The notes under the pieces were generated by a model. It saw only the letters and a program-made list of their open reading frames with translations. It had not been told where the DNA came from and did not search any database. From Saccharothrix syringae (GTDB taxonomy: Bacteria; Actinomycetota; Actinomycetes; Mycobacteriales; Pseudonocardiaceae): 64,000 nucleotides of DNA. The DNA lies in the NCBI RefSeq assembly GCF_009498035.1, contig NZ_CP034550.1:620001-684000 (forward strand). Direction: 5' to 3'. The translations under genes and the position numbers were made by a program. This document shows positions 9,010 to 16,519 of this stretch, piece after piece; the stretch's first letter is position 1; every line of letters starts with the position of its first letter.

Positions 9010-9626
9010 CCGCGCTCCAGGGCACCCGGACGGGCACCACCAGGCTGCTCCTGGCCTGCGGCGTGCTCGCCGGCCCGCTCTACCTGGTCACCGGCTTCGC
9101 CCTGGCGCTCACCCGCGAGGGCTTCGACCTGACCCGGCACCCGTTCAGCATGCTGTCGCTGGGCGAGGGCGGCGGGCTCCAGATCGCCAACTTCGTCGTC
9201 ACCGGCCTCCTCTTCCTCGCCGGCGCGGCAGGCGCGCGCCGCAGCGGCCGCGCCGGCAGGTGGGCGCCGCTCCTCCTGGGCGTGTTCGCGCTGGGCATGA
9301 TCGGCGGCGGCGTGTTCACCGCGGACCCGGCCTTCGGCTTCCCGGCCGGTGCCCCCGAAGGGCAACCCGAAACCCTGTCCTGGCACGGCGTGCTCCACGG
9401 CGTCGCGTTCTTCACGGCCTTCCCGGCACTGGTCGCGGCGTTCTTCGTGCTGGCACGCCACCTCGACGGCCGCTGGTCCCGGGGAAGCGTGCTGGCCGGG
9501 GTCCTGTCACTGTCCCCACTGCCCTTCGCGGGCACCGGGTCCGGCACGGTCCTGCTCTACTGCGCGGCCGTGGTGGCCTGGCTGTGGGTGTCCGCCGTCC
9601 TGGCGAAACTGCGTTCCGAGAGCTGA
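9006..9626 (+). CDS. DUF998 membrane protein
   Basis: A 206-residue integral membrane protein with about six hydrophobic segments (LLLACGVLAGPLYLVTG, FVVTGLLFLAGAAGA, WAPLLLGVFALGMIGGG, FFTAFPALVAAFFVLA and others). The FDLTRHPFSMLSLGEGG and VFTADPAFGFPAG blocks are typical of DUF998. The start overlaps the SRPBCC stop (ATGA). Its biochemical role is not known; its place in the operon suggests it serves the same response as the SRPBCC and hydrolase genes. Confidence 0.82.
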   Translation: MTALQGTRTGTTRLLLACGVLAGPLYLVTGFALALTREGFDLTRHPFSMLSLGEGGGLQIANFVVTGLLFLAGAAGARRSGRAGRWAPLLLGVFALGMIGGGVFTADPAFGFPAGAPEGQPETLSWHGVLHGVAFFTAFPALVAAFFVLARHLDGRWSRGSVLAGVLSLSPLPFAGTGSGTVLLYCAAVVAWLWVSAVLAKLRSES

Positions 9627-9638
9627 GGGAGAAACACC

Positions 9639-10433
9639 ATGGCGCACACGACGTCCAAGGACGGCACCAAGATCGCCTACAGCAAGACGGGCTCCGGCCC
9701 GGCACTGGTCATCGTCGACGGCGCCCTGTGCCACCGCGGCTTCGGCCCCGCCCCCGACCTGGCGAAGGCCCTCGCGGCGAACTTCACCGTCTACACCTAC
9801 GACCGGAGGGGCCGAGGCGAGAGCGGCACCACCGGCGCGCCCGACGTCGACCGCGAGGTCGAGGACATCGCGGCACTGGTCGAAGAAGCCGGCGGCACGG
9901 CCAACCTGTTCGGCATGTCGTCCGGCGGGGCCCTGGTGGCCGAGGCGGCACACCGGGGGGTGGCGGCGGAGCGCATCGCGATCTACGAAGCACCCATGGT
10001 CGTCGACGACACCCACAGCCCCATGGCCCCTGATTTCGTGGCACGCGTCTCCCGGGCCGTGGCCGAGGACCGCCGCGGTGACGTGGTCAAGATGTTCATG
10101 CGCTACGTGGGGACGCCCGCTTTCGCCGTCGTGATGATGCAGCTCACGCCGGTCTGGAAGAAGCTCAAGCAGGTGGCCCACACCCTGCCCAACGACCTGG
10201 CCGTGGTGGGCGAGTTCCAGCACGGCACCCTGCCGCCGGCGAACCGCTGGGCGGGCGCGGAAATGTCCGCCCTGGTGATCGCGGGCGAGAAGAGCCCGGT
10301 GTACATGCGCAATGCCCAGCAGTGCCTCGCCTCGGCGCTGCCGAACGGGAAGCTGGTCGTCCTTCCCGGACAGACGCACATGGTGAAAGCCGCGGTAACG
10401 GCCCGGGTCCTGGTCGACTTCTTCACCGAGTAA
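9639..10433 (+). CDS. Alpha/beta hydrolase
   Basis: A 264-residue alpha/beta-hydrolase-fold enzyme. The nucleophile elbow is GMSSGG (Ser), the oxyanion region VIVDGALCHRGFGP, and the catalytic His lies in LPGQTHMVKA near the end. The early YDRRGRGES is typical of the fold. GAGGGAG precedes the ATG, which lies 12 bp after the DUF998 stop; this is the last gene of the operon. The substrate cannot be told from sequence. Confidence 0.85.
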   Translation: MAHTTSKDGTKIAYSKTGSGPALVIVDGALCHRGFGPAPDLAKALAANFTVYTYDRRGRGESGTTGAPDVDREVEDIAALVEEAGGTANLFGMSSGGALVAEAAHRGVAAERIAIYEAPMVVDDTHSPMAPDFVARVSRAVAEDRRGDVVKMFMRYVGTPAFAVVMMQLTPVWKKLKQVAHTLPNDLAVVGEFQHGTLPPANRWAGAEMSALVIAGEKSPVYMRNAQQCLASALPNGKLVVLPGQTHMVKAAVTARVLVDFFTE

Positions 10434-11278
10434 TTGTCCAAAGTGGACTAAATAGTCGCCCGTAATCCGACGAAAATCAAGGGTGAATTCAGATTCCTCG
10501 TATATAGTCCACAAAGGACATAGATGCAAACCGGGCCCTCGGTTCCGATTGCTCCGAATCACGCGCAATCGGGCCAGGTCGTGTCGGACTGGTTGGGCCG
10601 GGCTGCATCGCGTGCCGGGTCGGGGGCCCGCCCACGGGTGTCGGCCCCCGTGGGCGGGGCAGCCCCTGCGCGGGCGCATCCCGCGCGGGTCGGCAAGACC
10701 CGGGTCTTTCTCAAGACCCGGGTTTCCTCAAGTGCGGGCCGGGCCGGTTGACGGCGATCACCCGCCAACCGCCAGTCGGTCGTTCGCGGTCGATCGCAGC
10801 CTGACTGGTCGGCTGGTCGCCGCCCTGCCCGGCTTGCACCCGGCTCGCGTGGGCTCCCGCGTGGCTCGCGTGGCTCGCCCGCCCTGCCTGGTCCGCGCCC
10901 GGCTCGCGCCCGGCTCGCCCGCCCTGCCCGGCTCGCGTCCGGCCCGCCGGACCCGCACCCGGCCCGTCCGTCGGGGACTCGTCCGCAGACTGGTCCGCCG
11001 GCTGGTCCGCCTGCCGGGTGGCCGCTCACCACCCGACGGGAGCGGCCGGGTCGCACCGGGCCGGGCCGTCGGGTCGCCGGGCCGCTCAACCCCCTCCCGC
11101 GTTCACCGCCCCGTAAGCGCAGCAGGGGGTTGGTCGCTCGGCCCTCGATCTCATGATCTACCGATGATCGAGCACGCCGTTTTCGTACATGTTCCGGCGA
11201 TGTTCACCCGATCGTGTAGCCACGAGCCCTCCGGTCCACCTCACGGCCCCCGTGATCCCCCGACCCTATCGAAGATCA
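10434..11278. other. Gene-poor, partly low-complexity region
   Basis: No convincing gene in 845 bp. A small frame at 10524-10751 (75 residues) has AAAGGA before its ATG and AT-rich sequence upstream, but its protein is low in complexity and resembles nothing I know. AAGACCCGGGTCTT (perfect palindrome) at about 10692-10705 is followed by a second AAGACCCGGGT. Around 10830-10960 the text is a run of degenerate GGCTCGC/CCCGGCTCGC direct repeats. CTCGATC/GATCGAG (11144-11172) could help terminate the methyltransferase gene read from the minus strand. Confidence 0.4.
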
Positions 11279-12112
11279 TCACGGCTTGCGCCCCACCGCC
11301 CCGGCGATGCAGTAGCTCACCGCGTCCAGCTCCTTCAACCGCGGCCCGTCCGGCCACCAGTCCGCGCAGATCACCAACCCGGGCTCCACCAGCTCCAACC
11401 CGTTGAACAGCTCCAGCAGCTCGGACTTCGTCGCGAACCGCCCGCTGCCCATCGGCGAGTGCAGGAACGTCTGCTCCATCCGCCGCGCGATGGCCGAGTG
11501 CTCCTCGGTCTCCGGGTCGAAGAAGTGCGAGATCCCCACGTACGACCCGGACGGCAGCGCGTCGATGTACTCCGCCATGATCTCGGCCGTCGTCGGCGAG
11601 GTGCCGTTGTAGTGGTGCAGCGTCCCCATCTGGAACAGCGCCAGCGGCTCGGAGAAGTCGATGTGCTTGCGCACCACCTCGTCGTTCAGGATCTCCTGCG
11701 GCTTGAAGATGTCCGCCGCCGAGAAGTGGGTCTGGTCGTTCTCCTCCAGCAGCGCCCGGCCGTGCGCCAGGACCACCGGGTCGTTGTCCACGTAGACGAC
11801 TCGGACGTCCGGGTTGATCCGCTGGGCCACCTGGTGGGTGTTCTCGGCGGTGGGCAGGCCCGAGCCGCAGTCGAGGAACTGGGTGATACCCGTCTGGCTG
11901 GCGACGAAACGAGTGGCGCGGATCAGGAAGCTGCGGTTGTCCACGGCCAGCGTCGCCGCCTCCGGGGCGACCTGCTGCACCTGTCGCAGCACCTCGCGGT
12001 CGATCTCGTAGTTGTCCTTGCCGTTGAGGAACGCATCGTAAACCCTGGCGATGCTGGCCTTGGTGGTGTCGATGTAGACGGGGACGGCAGCGTCCGAGGA
12101 CGTACCCGACAT
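11279..12112 (-). CDS. DUF574-type SAM-dependent methyltransferase
   Basis: A 277-residue protein of the actinobacterial Methyltransf_19 (DUF574) family. It shows IDTTKASIARVYDAFLNGKD near the N-terminus, SAM-binding motif I FLDCGSGLPT, the acidic loop VVYVDNDP, and LALFQMGTLHHY. The substrate of this family is unknown. The family is abundant in Streptomyces and Pseudonocardiaceae and is often near XRE/DUF397 loci, as here: the divergent neighbour is a WhiJ-like regulator. ATG 12112 is the natural start. Confidence 0.85.
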   Translation of the reverse strand: MSGTSSDAAVPVYIDTTKASIARVYDAFLNGKDNYEIDREVLRQVQQVAPEAATLAVDNRSFLIRATRFVASQTGITQFLDCGSGLPTAENTHQVAQRINPDVRVVYVDNDPVVLAHGRALLEENDQTHFSAADIFKPQEILNDEVVRKHIDFSEPLALFQMGTLHHYNGTSPTTAEIMAEYIDALPSGSYVGISHFFDPETEEHSAIARRMEQTFLHSPMGSGRFATKSELLELFNGLELVEPGLVICADWWPDGPRLKELDAVSYCIAGAVGRKP

Positions 12113-12370
12113 TGTGATGACCTCGCATAACGGGGAAGAAGGGGCGATGATTCGTGCACCGCATCACAGTCCACTCAGCGTAAGCGTATGGGCTCAATGC
12201 GTGAGTGAGACGCGTACGTCTGACGCGGCATGATCGGGGGTGTACGTTCAGTGACGATGCGAGTTGGCCCCGTCCGGGCGCAACCGCTGTTCGGGTGGCC
12301 TGAGCCGAACGGCCGCAGACCGGCAGTGGGCCAGGGGGGATCAGGAGCATGACGGTCGGGAGGTTCCGCG
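12113..12370. promoter_or_regulatory. Divergent promoter region, methyltransferase / WhiJ-like
   Basis: 258 bp between divergent genes. The clearest element is AGACG-CGTA-CGTCT at 12208-12221, within a cluster of ACGCGTACGT/TGACGCG sequences that could bind the adjacent HTH protein. GGGAGG lies about 8 bases before the ATG at 12371. No clear -10/-35 pair was identified. Confidence 0.4.
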
Positions 12371-13246
12371 ATGGCCACGAGTGAGCCGGCACCCGAGCGG
12401 GAGAGCGGTCCCACGGCGCTGCGGATCGTGCTCGGCGCCCAGTTGCGCCGGCTGCGCGAGGCGGCCGAGATCGGTCGGGCGGACGCCGGTTACGCGATCC
12501 GCGGCTCGGAGTCGAAGATCAGCCGCATGGAGCTGGGGCGCGTCGGGCTCAAGGAGCGCGACGTGAAAGACCTGCTCACGATGTACGGGGTCACCGAGGA
12601 GGAGACCCGCGACAAGTTTCTGGAGATGGTCCGCCGGTCGAACTCGCCGGGCTGGTGGCACCGCTACAGCGACCTGATGCCGGACTGGTTCCAGGACTTC
12701 GTGGGCCTGGAGGAGGCCGCCTCGCGCATCCTCACCTACGAGACCCAGTTCGTGCCGGGCCTGCTCCAGACCGAGGACTACGCCATGGCGATCATGAGCC
12801 ACGGCAGACCGGAGCTGGCCGGTCCGGCGGTCAAGCGCCGGGTCGCGCTGTGGGTGCAGCGCCAGAAGATCCTGTACCGGCCGGGTGCGCCGCGGTTCTG
12901 GGCGGTGATCGACGAGTCGGTGCTGCACCGCCCCATCGGGGGTCGGCGGGTGCTGCTCGCGCAGATCGACCACTTGCTCAGCGTGACCAAGAACGGGCCC
13001 GTCACACTGCAGATCGTCCCCTACCCGTTGAGCGGCTACGCGGCCGAGGGGTCGTTCACCATGCTGCGCTTCGGCGAGCCCGACCTGCCGGACATCGTCT
13101 ACCTCGAACACCTCGCCGGCGCCCTCTACCTGGACAAACTCGAGGAACTGGAAATCTACAGCCGGGTGTTCGACCGGTTGACCGTGGACGCGGAGACGCC
13201 GGACCGCAGTCGGCAGATGCTGGCCAAGATCCGAGCGGACCTGTAG
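12371..13246 (+). CDS. WhiJ/Scr1-like XRE regulator with DUF5753
   Basis: A 291-residue regulator. It has an N-terminal XRE HTH (LGAQLRRLREAAEIGRADAG, SESKISRMELGRVGLKERDV) and the C-terminal DUF5753 ligand-like domain (YETQFVPGLLQTEDYAMAIM, then GPVTLQIVPYPLSGY). This is the WhiJ/Scr1 type that pairs with small DUF397 proteins to control differentiation in Streptomyces; one follows 133 bp downstream. It probably binds the paired operator at 13279-13352 and represses the DUF397 gene (inference from the family). Confidence 0.88.
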   Translation: MATSEPAPERESGPTALRIVLGAQLRRLREAAEIGRADAGYAIRGSESKISRMELGRVGLKERDVKDLLTMYGVTEEETRDKFLEMVRRSNSPGWWHRYSDLMPDWFQDFVGLEEAASRILTYETQFVPGLLQTEDYAMAIMSHGRPELAGPAVKRRVALWVQRQKILYRPGAPRFWAVIDESVLHRPIGGRRVLLAQIDHLLSVTKNGPVTLQIVPYPLSGYAAEGSFTMLRFGEPDLPDIVYLEHLAGALYLDKLEELEIYSRVFDRLTVDAETPDRSRQMLAKIRADL

Positions 13247-13278
13247 GGCTTCGTCCCTTCGGGGGAAACTCACGCTCT

Positions 13279-13352
13279 GCATCTGCACGTGCATTTACCC
13301 CCGCTCGGGCCGGTGCTACGGTCCGTGCACAGTCAGATGCACGTGCAGATGC
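13279..13352 (+). promoter_or_regulatory. Promoter flanked by paired 16-bp operators
   Basis: GCATCTGCACGTGCAT (13279-13294) recurs as its exact reverse complement at 13337-13352. Each half contains the palindrome TGCACGTGCA. Between them lie a -35-like TTTACC (13294-13299) and a -10-like TACGGT (13317-13322) with a 17-bp spacer. The arrangement predicts repression by a dimeric HTH protein, most likely the WhiJ-like protein just upstream. Confidence 0.8.
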
Positions 13353-13379
13353 ATCACTGGGCTTGGGAGGGTGATGTGG

Positions 13380-13619
13380 ATGGCCATCGAGGCCCACAAC
13401 GGCATGTCAGCGGCTGAGCTTGTCGGCGTCACGTGGCGCAAGAGCGCCCGCAGCGGCGCCAACGGCAACTGCGTCGAGGTCGCCGAACTCGCCGACGGCG
13501 CGGTCGCGGTGCGCAATTCCCGTTTCCCCGACGGCCCGGCGCTCGTCTACACGAGGGCGGAGATCGCGGCCTTCGTGGCCGGTGCCCGGGACGGTGAGTT
13601 CGATGACCTCCTCCATTGA
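13380..13619 (+). CDS. DUF397 protein (BldB/WhiJ-partner type)
   Basis: A 79-residue DUF397 protein with the full family pattern: WRKSARSG..GNCVEVAEL, then VAVRNSRFPDGPALVYTRAEIAAFV and a final GEFDDL. DUF397 proteins act with WhiJ-like XRE regulators as paired control units, sometimes described as toxin-antitoxin-like. Start codons at 13371 (GTG), 13374 (ATG) and 13380 (ATG) are in frame; GGGAGG at 13365-13370 best fits 13380. Confidence 0.87.
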   Translation: MAIEAHNGMSAAELVGVTWRKSARSGANGNCVEVAELADGAVAVRNSRFPDGPALVYTRAEIAAFVAGARDGEFDDLLH

Positions 13620-13911
13620 CCAGGTCACCACTACGACGACCACCCAGTTGCGCGAGCTGATCGCGCGGGGGTTCCAGTTCCTCCACCCCCGGGATGCCCG
13701 GGGTGAGCTCGCGGCCGTCGTCGGCGTGCGGGCGCACGACGCGGTGATCGACGTCGTGCGGCTGCACACCCCCGACGACGCGCTCGCGATGCGCATGCCC
13801 GCCGACGAGGTGAACGTCCTGGCGCCCAGCCGGTTCTCCTGGCGCCGGCACGGCCCGGCGACGAGCGTGCTCGAAGAGCTGCTGGACCTGCCGGACGACC
13901 GCATCGCCTGA
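13603..13911 (+). CDS. Small conserved protein of the WhiJ-like locus
   Basis: A 102-residue protein whose ATG lies inside the end of the DUF397 gene (17-bp overlap, different frame), so it is translationally coupled. Sequence features include LRELIARGFQFLHPRDARGE, AVIDVVRLHTPDDALAMRMP, and RFSWRRHGPATSVLEELLDL. I recall similar small proteins beside DUF397 genes in Pseudonocardiaceae, but no function is known. Its coupling makes it a likely third component of the locus. Confidence 0.7.
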   Translation: MTSSIDQVTTTTTTQLRELIARGFQFLHPRDARGELAAVVGVRAHDAVIDVVRLHTPDDALAMRMPADEVNVLAPSRFSWRRHGPATSVLEELLDLPDDRIA

Positions 13912-13919
13912 CGAGGCTT

Positions 13920-13947
13920 CCCGTCCGTGTCAGCGGTGGCGGACGGG
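13920..13947 (+). terminator. Stem-loop after the WhiJ-like locus
   Basis: CCCGTCCG (13920-13927) pairs perfectly with CGGACGGG (13940-13947) over a 12-base loop, 9 bases after the last stop codon. There is no U-tract, as is common for actinobacterial terminators. The 220 bp beyond it, up to 14167, hold no gene that I can support. Confidence 0.6.
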
Positions 13948-14167
13948 CGAGGGGCGCCCCACCCCTCACCGACGAACCTGACCTGGAGGCGCAGCGGGAG
14001 TCGGCCGCGCCAACGTCGACGCCACGCTCGGAGCGCAACTCCGTGTTCGTCGCGTTCGGCGCGGGGGTCGAGGTCGGCTTCGACCCCCGCGCCAAACCAC
14101 GAGAGCCCGGCACCCGAAGGCCGCGCGGCGCTCAAGAGCGGCACCGCGTTCAAGCACGGCGCCACCC

Positions 14168-14779
14168 TCAAGGGCGGCGGAGGCCGCGCAGCACCACGCC
14201 CAGACCCCGGCGGAACTCGTCGTCCGCGTCGATCCCCCTTGCCGCGGCGGCGGTTTCGGCCATCAGCGGGAACTCCGCGCCCAGTTCGGCCATCGCGGCG
14301 GTGCCCGCCCCGGACAGCGGGCTGCCGTGCTCCAGCTCGATCGCGCCGATCACGTGGCTGAGCAGGGCCCGCAACGCGATCGCCCGCTCCGTCCCGGTGA
14401 AACCGGCCCGGGTCAGCACCGCCAGCACGGCCTCGCCCCAGCGCAGCAGGCCCTGGCTGCGGTGCCGGTGCGCCATGGTCAGCGGCACCGCGTTGGGGTG
14501 CTTGCCGACCGCCGCGCGCACCCGCTCGGCCAGCACCGCGAGCTGCTTGTCCCACAACGCGTGCCGCGGCGTCGTGACGTCCACTTCGGACAGCATCAGC
14601 TCGACCGCGAGCGCTTCCAGCTCCTCGCGGTCGGCCACGTAGCGGTAGAGCGACATCGTGCCCACGCCCAGTTCCGCGGCGACCGCGCGCATGGACAGCG
14701 CGGCCAGGCCGTCGCGGTCGACCACGGCGAGCGCGGCGGCGGCGAGGGCGGTCGTGGTCAGGGATTTCGGGCGGGGCAC
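14168..14779 (-). CDS. TetR-family repressor
   Basis: A 203-residue TetR/AcrR regulator. The HTH region is LSMRAVAAELGVGTMSLYRYVADREEL, and the C-terminal domain resembles TetR_C in length and helical character. GTG 14779 is chosen because the family-typical N-terminus (PRPKSLTTTALAAAALAVVDRDG) starts there. It is divergent from a peroxiredoxin-like gene and shares a 70-bp promoter region containing two palindromes, so it probably represses that gene and itself. Confidence 0.87.
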   Translation of the reverse strand: MPRPKSLTTTALAAAALAVVDRDGLAALSMRAVAAELGVGTMSLYRYVADREELEALAVELMLSEVDVTTPRHALWDKQLAVLAERVRAAVGKHPNAVPLTMAHRHRSQGLLRWGEAVLAVLTRAGFTGTERAIALRALLSHVIGAIELEHGSPLSGAGTAAMAELGAEFPLMAETAAAARGIDADDEFRRGLGVVLRGLRRP

Positions 14780-14782
14780 GGC

Positions 14783-14840
14783 TTGACAGCGTACAAGATA
14801 CGCGCATAACGTCCGTTTAAGCGTACAGTGCACGCCTAAG
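14783..14840 (+). promoter_or_regulatory. TetR operators within the peroxiredoxin promoter
   Basis: TTGACA (14783-14788) and TAACGT (14807-14812) form a plus-strand promoter with an 18-bp spacer. The spacer contains the perfect inverted repeat GCGTA-CAAGA-TACGC (14789-14803). A second, near-perfect palindrome centred at 14828 (TTAAGCGT...ACGCCTAA) covers the transcription start region. Two related sites, one between -35 and -10 and one at +1, suit tight repression by the divergent TetR protein. Confidence 0.75.
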
Positions 14841-14849
14841 GGGGACGTC

Positions 14850-15386
14850 ATGAAAGCTCGGGAGTGGCAGACCGCGACGGGTGGGACGGTGCGGGTGCCC
14901 GACCCGGAACGGTTGGTGCACCTGCAGTTCCGCCGCTTCGCCGGCTGCCCGGTCTGCAACCTGCACCTGCGCTCGATCGTGCTCCGGCACGACGAGATCA
15001 CCGCGCGCGGCATCACCGAGGTGGTCGTGTTCCACTCCTCGGCCGAGGACCTGCGCCCGCACGTCGCCGACCTCCCCTTCGCCGTCGTCGGCGACCCGGA
15101 AAAGGCGCTGTACCGGGATTTCGGCGTCGAGTCCGCGCCGCGCGCCCTGCTCGACCCCCGCGCCTGGGGCGCGATCGCGCGGGGCGTCGCGCGCGACCTC
15201 GGCCCCGTGCTGCGCGGCCGCCGACCGCTGCCCCGCCCGACCGGCGGCCGCCTCGGCCTGCCTGCCGACTTCCTCATCGCCCCCGACGGCCGGATCGTCG
15301 CGGAGAAGCGCGGGCAGCACGCCGACGACCAGTGGACCGTGGATGAACTGCTCGCCCACGCACAGGCGTTGACCAGCAAGAACTGA
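14850..15386 (+). CDS. Peroxiredoxin-like (AhpC/TSA-like) protein
   Basis: A 178-residue thioredoxin-fold protein. A CPVC motif sits in FRRFAGCPVCNLHLRS, followed by VVVFHSSAEDLRPH, LPFAVVGDPEKALYRDFGVE and LGLPADFLIAPDGRIVAEKRG, all typical of the peroxiredoxin-like AhpC/TSA family. The two cysteines probably perform thiol-disulfide or peroxide chemistry in the cytosol; there is no signal peptide. It is controlled from a promoter loaded with TetR-type palindromes. A terminator follows at 15464. Confidence 0.85.
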   Translation: MKAREWQTATGGTVRVPDPERLVHLQFRRFAGCPVCNLHLRSIVLRHDEITARGITEVVVFHSSAEDLRPHVADLPFAVVGDPEKALYRDFGVESAPRALLDPRAWGAIARGVARDLGPVLRGRRPLPRPTGGRLGLPADFLIAPDGRIVAEKRGQHADDQWTVDELLAHAQALTSKN

Positions 15387-15387
15387 G

Positions 15388-15418
15388 TTGTCCACAGGGT
15401 TGTCCCCAGATGTGGAAA
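15388..15418. other. Cluster of three DnaA-box-like sequences
   Basis: TTGTCCACA (15388-15396) matches the high-GC actinobacterial DnaA box exactly. TTGTCCCCA (15400-15408) differs at one base, and TGTGGAAA (15411-15418) is the reverse form of TTTCCACA. They lie just after the peroxiredoxin-like gene. No replication genes are nearby, so this is more likely a DnaA titration or regulatory site than an origin. Confidence 0.35.
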
Positions 15419-15463
15419 GTTCGAACAGGCGTTCGATGTCATGTCCGGTGCCCCGAACGGGCG

Positions 15464-15493
15464 AAGGGGCCCCGCTGACGAGCAGGGCCCCTT
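15464..15493. terminator. Stem-loop after the peroxiredoxin-like gene
   Basis: AAGGGGCCC (15464-15472) pairs perfectly with GGGCCCCTT (15485-15493) over a 12-base loop. It lies between the convergent peroxiredoxin-like and MBL genes and could serve both strands. Nothing else is seen between 15494 and 15632. Confidence 0.6.
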
Positions 15494-15632
15494 GCCGCAA
15501 CCGGGTTCAGCCGATCGGCGCCGCAATGAACCGGTCGAAGTCCTTACAGGTGCCGGACAGCAGCGCCTCGTGCGCGGACCGCGTGTCCAGGTCCACGCCG
15601 TGACCGGCCGCGGGCGTCGGGCCCGGGTGCGC

Positions 15633-16262
15633 TCAGCCGACCAGGCGCCGCAGCCGGTCGGGGTCGCGCAGCGGGCGGCCGTGGCCGAACAGCACCAGCT
15701 TCGGCCGCAGCTGCGCGAGCCGGCGCATCGACTCGCGGTTGCGCTCGTCGTCCTGGGTGAGGAACCTCGGCGGCGCGCTCGGCCGCAGCACGTTGAAGAA
15801 CACGTCGCCGCACAGGAGCACGCCGTCGTGGTCGCGCCACAGGGCGATGTGGCCGGGGGAGTGGCCGGGCACGTCCAGCACGGTGAACCCGGCGACCTCG
15901 TCCCCCTCGACCAGGCCGCGCGCGACCGGGTGCGGGTCGGGCATCGGCATCTTCGCCAGCAGGGCGGGCAGCAGGCCCGGCGCGGGCACCGGCCGCGCGG
16001 TCTCGATGGCCTCGACGTCCCGGCGCCCGGCCCACAGCGGCACGTCGTACCGCTCGCACAGGGCGTGGCTGGAGCCGAAGTGGTCGGGGTGGGCGTGCGT
16101 CACCACGTGGGCGGACAGCGCGCGCCCGTCGAGCTGGCGGGTGATCCGCCTGCGCGCGGCCGGGGTGCCCGCGTCCACCAGCACGTCCTCGACCAGGTAG
16201 GCGTTCATGAAGTGCGGAGGCCGACCGAGCAGCTGGTGGACTCCGGGAGCCAGGGGACGCAC
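15633..16262 (-). CDS. MBL-fold metallo-hydrolase
   Basis: A 209-residue metallo-beta-lactamase-fold enzyme. The zinc motif is THAHPDHFGSSHALC (HxHxDH form), followed by VLDVPGHSPGHIALW and a later FGHGRPL. The N-terminal VRPLAPGVHQLLG is typical of the family, which supports GTG 16262 over the internal ATG at 16208. It is the last gene of a five-gene minus-strand run after P450 and a small protein. The substrate (thioester, lactone or glyoxalase type) cannot be told. Confidence 0.85.
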   Translation of the reverse strand: MRPLAPGVHQLLGRPPHFMNAYLVEDVLVDAGTPAARRRITRQLDGRALSAHVVTHAHPDHFGSSHALCERYDVPLWAGRRDVEAIETARPVPAPGLLPALLAKMPMPDPHPVARGLVEGDEVAGFTVLDVPGHSPGHIALWRDHDGVLLCGDVFFNVLRPSAPPRFLTQDDERNRESMRRLAQLRPKLVLFGHGRPLRDPDRLRRLVG

Positions 16263-16288
16263 CCGGCGATCGTAGCTCTTCCCGCAGC

Positions 16289-16504
16289 TCAGCGGGACGG
16301 GTCGCGGTTGAACAGGGCCCGCGACCAGGCGTACCCGACGACTGCGGGCAGCACGCACCGGCCGACCGTCCGGTAGCCGCTGTCGCCGATGGGCGTGCTG
16401 ATCAGCGGTCCGCGCAGGATGTCGGTGACCGGCGTGAAGGAGGTCGTGGCCCGCGACGACCGCCTCCCGGCGTCCGGCGCGATGAGCGTGGACAGGATCC
16501 GCAC
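16289..16504 (-). CDS. Small hypothetical protein between P450 and MBL
   Basis: A 71-residue frame starting at GTG 15 bases after the P450 stop, with GGGGGAG upstream, and ending 26 bp before the MBL gene. The sequence (TTSFTPVTDILRGPLIST..., CVLPAVVGYAWSRALFNRD) is protein-like with one moderately hydrophobic stretch. I do not recognise the family. Operon position is the main argument that it is real. Confidence 0.5.
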   Translation of the reverse strand: MRILSTLIAPDAGRRSSRATTSFTPVTDILRGPLISTPIGDSGYRTVGRCVLPAVVGYAWSRALFNRDPSR

Positions 16505-16519
16505 GGCCGTGGTCTCCCC

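Noticed and set aside
10483..11406. Overlapping open frames in the low-complexity region
   Set aside because: Arg/Pro/Gly repeats from GGCTCGC-type DNA; no start context beyond one weak case, and no recognisable family.
13407..14807. A 466-codon minus-strand frame across the DUF397 and TetR regions
   Set aside because: It joins unrelated stretches. Only the in-frame parts of the real genes on other frames have domain signatures.
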